Source: Rhizoctonia solani
Taxonomy: Eukaryota > Basidiomycota > Agaricomycetes > Cantharellales > Ceratobasidiaceae
Direction of reading: 5' to 3'
DNA length: 64,000 bases
Assembly (NCBI RefSeq): GCF_016906535.1
Contig: NC_057375.1
Span: 744,001 to 808,000 of the forward strand
Under the pieces are notes generated by a model, which worked only from the letters and a program-made list of their open reading frames with translations, did not search any database and was not told where the DNA came from. Below, piece by piece: positions 1-12,056 of the stretch. Position 1 is the stretch's first letter, and every line of letters begins with the position of its first letter. The position numbers and the translations under genes were made by a program.

Positions 1-2435
1 GGCGACCGATTAACTGTTAGCACGCCCAACTGCGTTATGGACAAAAATCACACCATAGATCCAAAACCAATAGCAGGGAAACTCGAACCGCCAATGCGTC
101 GAACTATCATGGAAGCAGGCATGGTAGTATATGAAGTATTAAAATAACAGTGCGCTGAGGTGAAGGATGTGGATAGGCATTGGTCTACTTTTATACAGCT
201 GCAACTTATGTTATCAAATGGCGGGGACAGGATATAATGCGATGTTTTGTCTGCTTGAACGTAGGAGAGAGAGCTCCACTTGCTCGCGTAGCTGAGGCTA
301 ACTCCCGCGCATGTTCGTTACTTGGTATTCCATTTCTATAAAAGGCATGGAAGGCTTTCTAACGCTAACTCCCGCGCATGTTCGTTACTCGGTGTTCTAT
401 TTTTACAGCAGGCATGGAAGGCCTCCTAACGCTAACTCCCGCGCATATTTGTTACTCGGTATTCGGTTTCTATAAAAGTCATGGAAGGCCTCCACCGGGT
501 TGACTATCTTCCGCCTATTGGAAATAAACATCCACTACAACCTGCTAATATAGTCAGCGCTACGACAAACCAAGCCAGCATCCTAGTCATTTGATTCATA
601 CACGATGAAATACGATATGATATTCATGATGAGCAGCGAATTCGTTAATCAGCATGAGTCGTCTCAACAAGCACGAACGACAATGACTGATACGATGAGT
701 AAAGCAATGGCTGAGCTAATGACTAAAGGTTCAGTGTACGATGCCTAATATGATTTGTAATGTACTATCTACATATGTATAAAGACGTGATCTTAAATCG
801 TAGTCTCTCGCCACTCGAGTGGCACTCGTAGTTACTCACTAGTAGCTGGACTAGTAGTCCACTTAGTTAAGAAGCTAATCTGTAGTACACCCTAGGTTAG
901 GTTACGCAGACGTGATCTATTTCAGTAGAACCAGAGATCTAAAATCGCCTTCAGTAAATCTTACCAACCGTGAGTATATGATAAATGACATCAGGCGTGC
1001 GGGGTAATGAATTTGTACCTCAAAGGGTTGAACGCGCGCCCATTCTTATAATCTGCCACACTTGCGCACAAAATGTTGTGTAGCGCTAGAAACAACCCAT
1101 TCCAGGGGCGTTGCTCTTGCTTCAAGCTCAGCGTAGAATATCGAAAGGCAAAGGTGACTATTTCTGTGGATGGTAAACAAGCTTCCTAAGGATAGCTTCT
1201 ATTGATATTAAAGTTCTTCCGAAGGCCAGAATTTGCAATCTTTGGCCTTGTGGAAGCCGGCCTCAGTCAAACCGCATGTGTCAACAGACTTATGTATCAG
1301 GGCATACGCCAAATGGCCTTGGTTTTTATGGTAGGAATAATTGGTGATAGGGTCGCTATGTATGTTGACCGAAGGCTTCATTAACATGAAAGCCCATGTT
1401 CAAGCGGAATACGGGTCCTACCAAATGAAAAACCAATGGATCCTTGTCCAATTCACCTCATCGTCAAGCGTCAAATACTGAGTGAGATTCCAAATAGAGA
1501 CACTCAAATAAGTAGGCCAGGACAGTGGCACATATACCTGAAGTATTACCAAGCTAAGTAGTACAATATAAATCTTTTGTTTTCAGAATAGCATACAAAT
1601 GAACAAAGCTTGTATGTATACTGAGTACGGTAGTTTGTACGGACCAATCGCTGAAGTAGAACAGCTATACAAATGACCATCGAAACTGAATATGGCGGAT
1701 ACGGTTGGCTAATATGGGATATCAGTGCCCGACATTACTGTAATATTAAGTGAGGTCAATACGCATTTACTACACACACTATCTGAGGCACTGTGGTGTG
1801 ATAAGATCCTGAAAATCAGTACATCAGTAAAAAATTCCTTTTTTGAGTAGGATATGGTCTGAAAATTGCAATGTTAGTATGCGTCCCTCAGCATGAATCA
1901 GACTATGGAAGAATTGATACCTAAAATCAGTATGTATTGATCTTGATTTCAGCTCAATTCTCACTTAAACACACGCACTGATTTTCAGCATTATAACCTT
2001 GTACAGTGAGGTACTGTCAATCATTTTCTTGTTCTCTCCTTGTTGCTCTCACCCCCTTTGCACCTGATCACCCACTCTGTTAGCGCAACTATCAGGCCAT
2101 GTGCATGTCTCAACTGCCATGTGTGCTATTTTTATTCTAGCCTACCCACCCATGTTGCACGCATTCGTATGTATCTACTGGCTAGTGGCCCTCAAAACCC
2201 GACATAGTGCTCAGGTTCGAGTAATGAATTGGTTTGAAAAAAACCCGCCATATCATTTAATGAGTCGCTCGTCCAAGCGTCTGAGTTTAGACTCTTGGAA
2301 TGACCCTGTAGAAGCAAGGTAATCTACACTTCAGTAAGACGTTTGCCTCAGAACTGGTCGAATGGCATGTTTATTCCTAAGCCAGTGCTAGGCCTTCTTT
2401 GTCAGTATTCATGACTATACCACTCGGCTCGTAGC
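1..2435. other. Intergenic, no gene recognised
   Basis: Only short open frames without family resemblance or splice structure are present. The one clear structure is a triple 67-bp repeat, listed separately. There are short palindromic words near 812 and 855, but nothing I can name. Confidence 0.6.
297..497. repeat. Tandem repeat, three 67-bp units
   Basis: Three consecutive units start at 297, 364 and 431. Each begins with GCTAACTCCCGCGCAT and ends with a block containing CATGGAAGGC. The units differ by scattered substitutions, so the array is not recent. Function unknown. Confidence 0.85.
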
Positions 2436-3317
2436 TTACCCGAAGCTCGGGCACAAAGCATCCACGTCTCTCACTTTGCCCTTATTACTCAGAATGAGTG
2501 CCACAATGAGTCCTAAACTACTGGTTAGTACCAGGCCGATTAAAAGATAGGGTGATTACCATAAAGCCCTAAAACCTCTGCAAAAATTAGGATCAAGATC
2601 TAGTTGCTAATTTAGTATTGATTCAAGATCAGACAGAATAACTATCGAACGCACCATACCAACAAACAAACGTGGCTGAACTACTGTTCCCCTCACCCCT
2701 GCATCACCGGCTATTCCTATTGCAAATCCTGCCGCAAGACCGGACAGTCCGACCGAAAGACCCGCACCAAGCTGAATGACACTGGTGAAGAGAGGCATTT
2801 TGGGGTGCACTGTATGGTATTATTAGCGATTGCACGAATAACCAGTAGGGAGGACAAACAGTTGTCAGAAATCACCACTGATACAACCAGGCCGTAGATC
2901 TTTGTGCTCTGCGTCAGGAATATCTTTGCAAAGCAGGAACAGAATTAGCCCACCGCGATGATTCCAGCCATGACTACTGGAATGCAAGAACGGACCATCA
3001 GGTCCGGGCGCATAACAGACGCGGCCGATATACCAAGAGATGACTTGGCGGTTCCATAGCTGCGGTGGCGAGTCACCAACCATGAGGCCAAAGAAATAAA
3101 TAAGTTGAACAAATATAACAAACCTGGCGCCAATGTCTGTTCAGGAGAATAAGATACTAATAATATCAGAGAGAAAGTTGACATACTGGTAAATACTATA
3201 GCACATGTGACCCCCTATACTTATTATAAAACTCCGTTCATACACAGAAAGATACTCGGCAGAACTCACCAGTGCACTAAAAAAGGGCGAGTAAACTGGA
3301 CAATAATCGGTGGACAT
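2436..3317 (-). CDS. VMA3: V-type proton ATPase proteolipid subunit c
   Basis: Subunit c forms the membrane ring of the V0 sector of the vacuolar proton pump. Eight exons rebuild a 168-residue protein in one frame: 3317-3270, 3214-3187, 3136-3124, 3059-2954, 2899-2860, 2809-2655, 2599-2560 and 2512-2436. The start reads [13 protein letters not shown], typical of the family. The first half contains SYGTAK and MAGIIAIYGLVV; the second contains [16 protein letters not shown] and [11 protein letters not shown]. The glutamate in LIFAE is the conserved proton-binding residue. Four transmembrane helices are expected. The third exon is only 13 nt, and two introns end in AAG or use a GTTTGT donor, so gene finders may truncate it. 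Length and phase are exact, so I read it as intact. The C-terminal tail after helix 4 is a little longer than usual. Confidence 0.9.
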
Positions 3318-4747
3318 TGTAGTGGTTATGTGTTAAGTGTTTATAGCCTTCAGTGGTCTTATATACGGCTACAGGAGGGCCCTATTCTTTCACATCTTTG
3401 ATCGTCCTTGAGGCATTCCCGGACGCAGCTGATCGAGGCTCTCGCGCAATTGCGGCACAGTTGATTCAACTACTGCGCCGTTGTTGAGTCATAGTACTAG
3501 TGCCTATAAGAAATTGGAAATGGAATGATGCATAAGTTCCCCGAATTGTATAGCGCTGATGCTGATCCATATTCTACGAATTCTATGCATGTTGTGGAGA
3601 TGAGTTGGGAATGATATATATGATGTCCCATATCTAAGCGCCGAGCCGATCGCCCCTTATAATCCATTATAATTAGATCAATCACAACAAATCGCAATGG
3701 GACCTGGGGACGCACTAACAACCTTGCGGCTAGAAAAGCGAGATTGGACCACAAGCGTACCAATGATTTGGGGAGCAGGAATGGGTACCTGATTGATCTC
3801 TGCATATACAGTTACTATTCAGAACCTTTGTGCCAGAGTACTCGGAACGATCCGAGACTGCCCCCGTATTACCCGAAAAGACCAACTGCAGGACTACGAG
3901 CGCAAATGTTCTTTTCTCATATGCGTCAATATGTGAAAATTGATTGTATAGAGTATTCGCGCTCTTTTATAGGAGGCCAAAACGCGAAGCACACTATCGG
4001 AACAAGCCTGAATACAAGGGATAATATTGATAATGCTGAGTCAGGTCGCGGCAAGACTGCGAATGCTGCGTTAGAGCTTACAGCAGTTTCGCGATGATAG
4101 CGTATGGATTCCGAGTCCCATATTCACAAAGGCTGGACCTTACCGATGAATAGGAAGCCCAGGTCTGATTGGGTGTTATTTGAAGTAGACTTCTTAATGT
4201 ATCGGTGATCTCACAGCGTAAGTGCTACACGCAAACATGGACGAGATTTGCATGAAGCCGTACATCACAGACAATTCACTCACTGGTATATTCCAAGCTC
4301 AACACCATAAAATCTCCACATCGTTTTCCCATACGTGGCTCGAGGAGGGGGGCTAGTATTAAAAACCATATATTGATGCGACGCGTTGAGGCAAAGTCTT
4401 ACGATACGACGTAGCAACTGGTGGATATATGCGCGGACGGGAAAGACACGGTCAAGATATGAAAGGGAAGAGGTAAAATATACTACGCAGGTTGAAAATG
4501 GCGGAGACGGAGACGGGATCAAGAAAGATGTAAATGGCGGAAGGCAAATTGATTTGGCTTGGAAGCAAAGTGTGCGGAAGTTGAGTTTTTCGCTCCCACC
4601 TAATCCCAAGGGCTTCTGGAACGCTGCCTTCTCCATGGTCCGTCTCTTGGTCTCAAAGTGCACAAACAACACGTGGATAAAGGTGGAAATCCCCCCCCCC
4701 CCGTCATGTCATGTCCCTGGGCCACCTACACACGGCCGCCCGTAACC
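3318..4747. other. Intergenic, no gene recognised
   Basis: Open frames of about 100-130 codons occur on both strands (for example 3497-3805 and 4280-4672) but overlap each other and resemble nothing I know. A C12 run lies at 4691-4702. Confidence 0.5.
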
Positions 4748-6080
4748 AACCTTCCTCAGTTTCGGTGAGGCCCCTGAAGACTGCCGGCATAGAACAGCCA
4801 GAGCGTCATGAAGGCCCGACACCAATCAGAAGCATTGGGCGACGACCCCGCTTCTCGATAAAGATGATCGTAGAGAGGTCGCAACCACGTTCGGCATGTA
4901 CTGCATCGATAACAGGGTCGGGTTACCCCAGGGACCAAGGATACTTACAACCCCTAAACACGTAGATCACGTAGTACATCATCATGCTGCATGAGCTGTT
5001 AGATTCAAGACAAGGCTCGCATGTATGACCAAGTCACTCACTTAATACCCGTAAGCCTGGACCCCGTCTGAAGCGACATTTGGGGTACCACGCGGCGGAA
5101 CACACCCAGCCTCAGGCAAGTTCGATCACCCCTCATTCCTACTGCGTACCTAAACCCCAGCGTCTGCCTGATTTCGTTGTACTCTAGCTCCAGCTACACA
5201 AGGTTGGCATTAGGATCTCCGTGGCCGTAGACATCAGACAGTACCCCGAGTGCCTCGCCGCAGCAGTCGTGCTCCATAAGCCACGGAGGGGGCTCTGGGA
5301 ACCATGACATGCCGAGCGAGAGGATGAAACGAGGGATCAGCGAGATGCCCAAGGGGATGCGGAAAGAAACGACGCTATTGATGCAAGAGTAGCCGAACTG
5401 GATAAAGTATTGGATCAGATTGGAAGTTGATCAGCACCACTTGGTGTAGATCAAAATGTCCACGTACATTCCCCAAATGCTGGTCCACCGCTATAGGGAC
5501 GACGAGCAGTGGCAAGGAGACTTCCAACTACTAGAGCGGTACGGTCGATAAGGCAAGCCCGATCCGAGAGCGGCGATAAATGAAAATGGGAGATTGAGAC
5601 GAGATATTTCAGTATATGTGGAGCCGCCCAGCATATGGCTAAAAACGGCCACAGTATCCTACTGATACAGCTGAGCATTATCTCTACTCTATTCATTGTA
5701 CCCACGCACCATTGCACCGTATTGTAGGACCATACCCGTGACTCGGACAATATTGCTAACTCGAATTGCCCGCTTCCTGCCAATCGTCCCTGTCAATCAG
5801 TTGGGCATCGTCAACATGTGGACGAGGGAGTCTAACACCAGGTGAGCAGCGCGGTAGCAAGTTGAAATTGGCTCGAATAAACATACCTGCTATCATGCCA
5901 ATGGCTATTTCGCTACGAGTCTCGCTGTGAGGTCAATTAAACACGCGGAGGTCATCAAGGTGTGACAGTCTCCAGACATCAACGGCGCGTCTGTCCTGGG
6001 TAGACTATCACCGACGCACGCGGATGAGCCAACAATCAACAGCAGAAACGGCGGATAGGTCGTCCTACAGATGGCGCGGG
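4748..6080 (-). pseudogene. Decayed copy of the MFS sugar transporter
   Basis: The stretch aligns collinearly with the sugar transporter at 24610-26629. For example the words around 4833 (AGCATTGGGCGACGACCCC), 5250-5450 and 5530-5560 have direct counterparts near 25307, 25700-25930 and 26010-26040. Exon order is kept, but frames are broken everywhere and the intron sites are damaged. Similarity is clear to about 6080 and then fades, and no 3' part beyond 4748 is seen. It looks like an old duplicate of the same gene lying on the same strand about 20 kb away. Confidence 0.8.
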
Positions 6081-7207
6081 TCGAGAGTGGCTGGACGGAG
6101 CGGACTCCTGGGTTTACCACAACACAAACAGAGATGAGCTGCTGCGCGCAAAGCCCCAGAACATGATGTTCTCCAACACCAGTGCTTGTCTTTCTTCTAA
6201 AGCTACGCGTCTCAGCTATCATATCTCAAGGTCAGACCCAGACGACACACCAATGAGCCATAGCTACAATAAGCACCTGTCCTCGGGAACGAGTTTAGTG
6301 AAATAACGCGGATAAACATCCTCCAGTACAAGAGCACCTCGTCCTCGATTTGTTCACAAGTGTGCTCAAACAAGACACCGCATACCATACTCTGTCATAC
6401 AGCAAAGGTGAGCCGATCTTTGTTTGGCTGGGTCATCAAGGTGGTCACAGTCAACCGCGGTCGAGTCGCCACTTCGTATCTGTTAATTGCAAATTAACCC
6501 AAATGCGCGCGAGACCGAGATCGAGGCTTGTTCCTTCGACCATCAATTGGGCCTAGCCCTTGCAGAGCAACTTAGAGTCCTCGCTGAAACCTAGAGCCCT
6601 TGACTTTGGTATACTTCAAGCACTATATATGACCCACATATATCACTGAGTTGTACTGATTCGAGCACGACGCTGCATTTTGTCAAAACGGAGCCACCTC
6701 ACCAATTCACACAAGCTGACAGTGTTATCAAAAGGGACAGGTGTGCCATGCTCCTACCCCGACACGACCTCATCTTATAGACAGCATCATAATTATATCT
6801 GAGGTGCAGTAACTTGGCCGCCATTTTCGTCCCCCGGGTAGCTAGAGGCTAACAGATAAACACGCCCGTGTATCATCTTTTTCATGTGCATGAGATGTAA
6901 GCCATTCCTATGATTCACCTATTCCGCGACCAGCTTGAGCTCAAAAAGCAATGCGGCTATCCACCATTAGACCTCTACGCGGAGGCACGGGCAGGGTTTG
7001 CGATTGTATATACAATGAATGAAATGACCCTGGTACTCACAATGCTCCTTCACTCTCCCAGTCTACTTCCTTGTGCCTTAGTCATATGCCTTGGTTTTCT
7101 GTCGGAAAATGTAGGGAAGTGCATCATAATTACTATCGCAAATTCAAACGATCGTCGTCGTCCTCGATCACCCATGGTCAATCTTCGATGTGGCGCAATC
7201 CAGCCCT
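6081..7207. other. Intergenic, no gene recognised
   Basis: No conserved reading frame seen. The stretch may hold further faded pieces of the transporter relic up to about 6350. It ends at the CCT target duplication of the CACTA-type element. Confidence 0.5.
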
Positions 7208-7256
7208 CACTGCGTGGAGACGCAGATTTTGATGGTGTGGAAACAACGGCAAAACA
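7208..7256 (+). repeat. Left terminal inverted repeat of CACTA element
   Basis: Starts CACTGCGTGGAG and matches the reverse complement of 15086-15134 at most positions over about 48 bp. Similarity weakens further in. Confidence 0.85.
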
Positions 7257-7581
7257 ATCTGTTTTCGGACGATACCGTCGTTTTCCGGTTGTTTTGTATG
7301 ACTAATCATTTCGCATACATTTTACACTTGGCGAAACATCAGAGAACAAGTGTGAAACGACAACAAAATGATTATATGATGAGATGATCAGTGATTAAGC
7401 CACGAGAAAATGCCCTAAGTCGACGCACCACAATAGTTTGATAGTTTTCTATCACACAAGACACGGCTTCAATAATCTAACGGCACTAAGTGCAGATGGT
7501 ATGCATGTGCTTGTTCTTGTTAAAGATCTGAATACATAACGAGGCTAAATCTAGCCCGCAAATAACAAAATTTACCAGGAG

Positions 7582-7827
7582 TGCAGGTGTACGCCTTGTA
7601 GGAAGAAGCCTAAGGGCTGCAGTTTACTCAAATACTCGGCCTGGCATCAACACCAAACTATTGAGAAGGCCTTACAAGCTCGTATTGCTTATCAAGCTGA
7701 GTTTCAGGCCAATGTTGATGCGGCCCCACCCTTGAACGTCTGGGACAAGGGGATTCAGAAAGGCAAGCCTGCCATTCCATATGAGACTTTGACACTTGAG
7801 GATATTGACTGTGGTCCTTTGGACTGA
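7582..7827 (+). pseudogene. Transposase N-terminal fragment (Plavaka/Tnp2-like), relic
   Basis: The + frame reads CRCTPCRKKPKGCSLLKYSA and then WHQHQTIEKALQ before a TGA at 7825. The spacing of cysteines, a glycine and a W/H pair resembles the zinc-binding start of Tnp2-type (Plavaka, CACTA-like) transposases of Agaricomycetes. An AG acceptor just upstream (tttaccag) suggests the frame is an exon. The reading continues in another frame after the stop, so it is broken. It lies inside the CACTA-type ends, which fits. Assignment rests on pattern only. Confidence 0.45.
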
Positions 7828-8068
7828 ATTTCTTCACCCTATTCAAGGTTGCAAGAGATTCATTCATGATTTCCTATCAAAAGGTAAGCTTCCAAATGTT
7901 CTTGCAAACTAAATGATTTACCGTTAATTTACGGGAGTCCTCTACGCTCAATGCTTTGACATTGCCGACGATGAGCTTTGACACTGTGGATGCACCTCCT
8001 AGATTGCTGGTTGGAACCCCCTGCAACTTCAGATACGTAGAGAGTAGGCTCTGAAGATGGTTGGTCTG

Positions 8069-8629
8069 TGTCGTACACCACGGTAATGTGGGTACTTGCT
8101 AGTGGTGGGCGCTTAAGGCCGTATCTACTACAACACTGCTTATCTAATCTACTGTATCTAAGGCTATACTACTGGTTGCGTAAGGCAACGCTCTACTATC
8201 TACTGGCAAAGGGGGCTTAGCCCAGGAGGTGTGGTGAGCGCAATAAGCGGGGTTAACTTCTGAACTACTGGGGGCCGGCTACTTAGCTGGCTGGTAATGC
8301 TCCTCCTCAATGGTATGAGACAAGGTAAAATCGACTTGGGGTCTCCAAGCGATTCTCCTGCTGTATATATAGACAATTCTACTAACTACATGTGGTCTGT
8401 GCGTGTGTGAATGGAAGCCTACATGTGAAAAGAGAAGTGTGCTGCGGGCTGCGCAGAAGCGTGGATTTCTCCTAAGCGTCCTTGGCACGGCATCTCGGCG
8501 CGGCATCTCGGCATAGTAAGCGCCGAGATCACGTGATCAAAAAAAGTGAAGATACAGAGTTTGTAAAAAATAGTAAAAATATCAGAAAAATCAGGCGAGT
8601 CTAGTGGTATAATTTGGGGGATTGTAACA
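8069..8629 (-). repeat. 3' LTR of the retrotransposon
   Basis: 561 bp, matching 13753-14313 except at five positions, each a CpG in one copy and TpG or CpA in the other. In element sense it begins TGTTACAATCCCC and ends GTACGACA. It contains a TATATATA box at 8363-8370 and the word CAAGTCGATTTTAC (8338 down to 8325). Confidence 0.95.
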
Positions 8630-8632
8630 TTG

Positions 8633-8645
8633 CCCCCCCCTTAAA
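8633..8645 (-). other. Polypurine tract
   Basis: In element sense an AAGGGGGGGGCAA run stands immediately before the 3' LTR, where plus-strand DNA synthesis is primed. The pol stop codon (8641-8643) overlaps it. Confidence 0.8.
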
Positions 8646-11600
8646 GGCTCTTGGCGGCGTCACGAGCCTTTCTGAGTCTAGCTTGGTTGAATTGCTTTAT
8701 CTCTTCTTGGCTGTGTTCCAGTAGCTCTTCTGGTTCCCATGAGTTGTCTTCTGGGCCATATCCTTTCCATTTGATCAGGTAGAACCACTTTCCACGTTGT
8801 CTTTTAGAGTCAATAATTTGCTCTACTTCGTATTCTTCCTCTCCTTCTATTGTTTCAGGAGGAGGGCGTTCCGGAAGTGGTTGGCTTGGGGACTCGTGGA
8901 CTTTGGACAGTAACCCTACATAGAATACGTCATGGATTTTCATGGTTGCAGGGAGTTCCAGGCAATACGCATGGCTGGAGATTTTTTTGGTGATTTTGAA
9001 AGGGCCTAGGCGTCTTGGGTCCAGTTTGTTGGAGTTAGAACGTATCTCCACATTTTTAGCGTCTAGCCAAACTTTTTCTCCGATGGAATATTCCGGGGTC
9101 ACTCCCTTGGTTCCTGCCATTTTTTCCTTTGTCATTCTCAGGGCGGATTCTGCTTCCTTCCATTCTTGTGCCAGAGTGTCAGCCACGTTGTCAGCTTCTG
9201 GTACGTTTGCTGGGACGTTGGAAGGATTCATGACCGGGTTCCTTCCATAAACCAACTCAAACAGGGTTTTCCCGGTGGCGGAGTGTTTAGCGTTGTTGTA
9301 CGCGTATTCCGCTAATGGCAACCAGGAGGCCCAGTCCAAATGGTCTGCTGCTACGTATGATCTCAGGTAGAACTCAATGAACTGATTCACCCTTTCTGTT
9401 TGACCGTCTGACTCTGGATGGTAGGCCGATGAGAATGAGGGCTTGATCCCAAGGCGTTGGTATAGAGCTCTTAGGAATTTCCCTGTGAACGTTGTCCCGC
9501 GGTCTGAGACTGTTCTGACCGGTAATCCATGTGACTTCCAAACGTGGGTAATGAATAGGTCCGCTAGTCCTTTGGCCGTGACCTTTTTTGTGGTTGGGAT
9601 AAAATGACCAAACTTGGAGAAGGAATCAATTACCACCAGAATTGCATTGTGCCCATTAGATTTGGGGAATCCCGTGATGAAATTGTAGGATATTGTGTGG
9701 AAAGGAAAGGGGGGAACTTCCAAGGGTTTTAGCGCAATGGTAGGGACGCGGGCGCGGCGGTTTGCTTGGCAAGTCGGACAACACTCGACCCATTCTTTGG
9801 CTGCGGATTTCATTCCGGGCCACCAATAGGATCTGCTGATAAGTTTGAGCGTCCTTTGCTGTCCTGGGTGTCCTGCCAGCGGGGAGTCATGGAATTCCTT
9901 CAATATCCGTTCCTTGAGGGGTTCCGAGTCTGGGACAACTAATTTTCCGCGGTACCATAATAGCTCTTCTTCCCAGTCATAGTCTTGATAGGCTTTTTGG
10001 ATTGAGGGGGGTGCATTGTCCGCATCTTCTGTCAGAAACTGTATGATTGGCTCAAGGGAGGGGTCTTCCCTTAATTTTGAGCGTACTTCCGTGACTATTT
10101 CCAGTTCTTCTTCTGAAGTGTTGGCAAAGACTTTGGCGGGTAGCATGATTTCCGGTTCCTGGGGTGCATCAATATAGTCCAACCGTCTAGATAAGGCATC
10201 TGGTTTTCCCGACTGCTTTCCTGGGCAATAGTGGATCTCAAAATTGAAGTCGCTCAGGAAGATGCGCCATCGCGCGTGTCTACGGTTAAAGGTTTGTGCC
10301 TGCATCCAGTATTCCAGGTTTTGATGATCCGTGAACACCTGGATTGGTTTATCCGTTGCTTCTAGGAAAATTCTCCATTCTTCCAATGCCTTGATGATAG
10401 CCAGAAGTTCTTTATCATGGGTGTCATAGTTGGCTTCTGCCCCCGAGAACGATTTTGACATGTAGGCAATTGGATGTAGTTGGTTATCTGAGCCCTGCTG
10501 ACTAAGAATGGCTCCCATTGCAACCCCTGAGGCGTTGGTCTCAAGATAATAGGGGAGTTCTGGGTTGGAATGGATGAGAGCTGGCGACTTGGTAACAAGA
10601 ACCTTTAACTCCTGAAATGCTGCTTCCTCTAGGTTGCCCCATGACCAGGGGGTTTCCTTTCTGGTAAGGTTGTGCAGAGGGCGTGCTACTGAGCTGAAGT
10701 TGGGGATGAACCGTCAGAGGTAGTTAACAAAGCCCAAGAAAGCCTGGACCTGCTTGACCGTTCTGGGTTGAGGCCATGATGTAACTGCCTCTACCTTCTT
10801 CTGATCCATGGAGAAGCCTGATGGGGATATAACGATGCCAAGATAATTGACCGTAGTGACGTGGAAGTGACATTTTGACAATTTACAAAAGAGCTGATTC
10901 TTCATAAGTTGAGACAGTACTTCTCTGACATGGGCTGGGTGGTCTTCTGGGTTTTCTGAGAAAATGAGAATATCATCCAGGTAAATCACCACTGTGACGT
11001 CAATCAGATCCCTGAACAGGTTGTTCATAAAGTGTTGAAAGGCGGCTGGGGCGTTGGTAAGGCCAAAGGGCATCACCAGGTATTCAAATAGCCCGTACTT
11101 TGTTCTAAACGCCGTCTTCCATTCATCTCCTTCCTTAATTCGGACGTTGTTATATCCCCAGCGTAGATCCAGTTTGGTGAATATCTTGGCATGCCTCAAC
11201 TTGGCCATGAGGTTGTCTTGCCTGGGAAGTGGGTAGACATTTTTATGGGTGACATCATTCAACTTCCTGTAATCAACCACCAATCTAAGGGATCCATCCG
11301 CCTTTTTGACAAACATAACGGGGGCGCCAGCAGAAGAGGTACTAGGACAAATTTTGCCCGTGGCCAGTTCTTCATCAATATGCTGCTTTAGTGCTCTTGA
11401 TTCTGCGTCGGTCATTCCGTAAATTGGTCCTGGGGAGAGTTTGGCATCAGGAACAAGGTCTATTGCAATATCGTATTCCCTATGAGGGGGTAGGACCTTA
11501 AATTCTTCTTTGCCAAAAACTTTAGCAAACTCGTGGTACTGAGGGGGGAGGTCTGCTAAAGGATCTGGGTCTGCTTCTTCCTCAGAGGCAATCTGTGCTT

Positions 11601-12056
11601 GTTCAGGGAAGGTGATTAGTCCCTGCTGCCAGTCAATAAGGGGAGCTTCTGCCGTTAACCAAGTCATGCCAAGGATTGCCGGGGTGTTGCTGATGGGGCA
11701 AACAAGAAAGGGTATGGAGTGGGTGTGGCCATTGGCCGAAACCGTGATGTGGACCTGGTGCCAAATGCGACCAGTCTGGGAAATGGTACCATCTAACATT
11801 CTCACAACTCGTGGATTTTTGAGTTGGGTTTTTGGGATTTTGTATTTTTCCACAATCAAGGGAGAAATGAAATTTGACGTGGCTCCTGAGTCTATTAGGG
11901 TTTTCAAAGGTTCTGCCGGGAAGTTCTGGACATATAGATCAATGAAGAGCAGTGGTTTTTTATTGGAATCCAGTCCTAAATTTACAAATTCGAGTCTATC
12001 TATATTGTCCTTGTTAGTTGGGGGCTTGGCAGCAGTCCTTGACTTCAATCTTTTCC
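8641..12056 (-). pseudogene. Retrotransposon Pol (PR-RT-RH-IN-chromodomain), inactivated
   Basis: Domains in order: aspartic protease (LIDSGATSNFI near 11895), reverse transcriptase with FTKLDLRWGYNN and YLDDILIFS, RNase H, integrase with an HHCC finger (CCPTCQANR) and a core, and a chromodomain (FYLIKWKGYGPEDNSWEPEE). The frame is broken by one TGA at 10714-10716, between RT and RNase H, where the family has arginine (NYL-stop-RFIPNF). The RNase H motif reads LETNAS instead of the usual TDAS, and the integrase motif reads SYNFITGF instead of a D before FI. Both replace the first catalytic aspartate with asparagine. Pol is in the -1 frame relative to gag and is entered at the slippery site 12051-12057. 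Confidence 0.9.

Noticed and set aside
812..870. Short palindromes (CCACTCGAGTGG; GGACTAGTAGTCC)
   Set aside because: Too short to support a terminal repeat or regulatory site, with no partner nearby.
2865..3184. V-ATPase c looked like a broken pseudogene because adjacent frames overlap
   Set aside because: Placing the introns, including a 13-nt exon, restores 168 residues in exact phase with all conserved motifs.
3497..4097. Overlapping frames of 102 and 117 codons on opposite strands
   Set aside because: No recognisable domain, no splice context, and they overlap each other.
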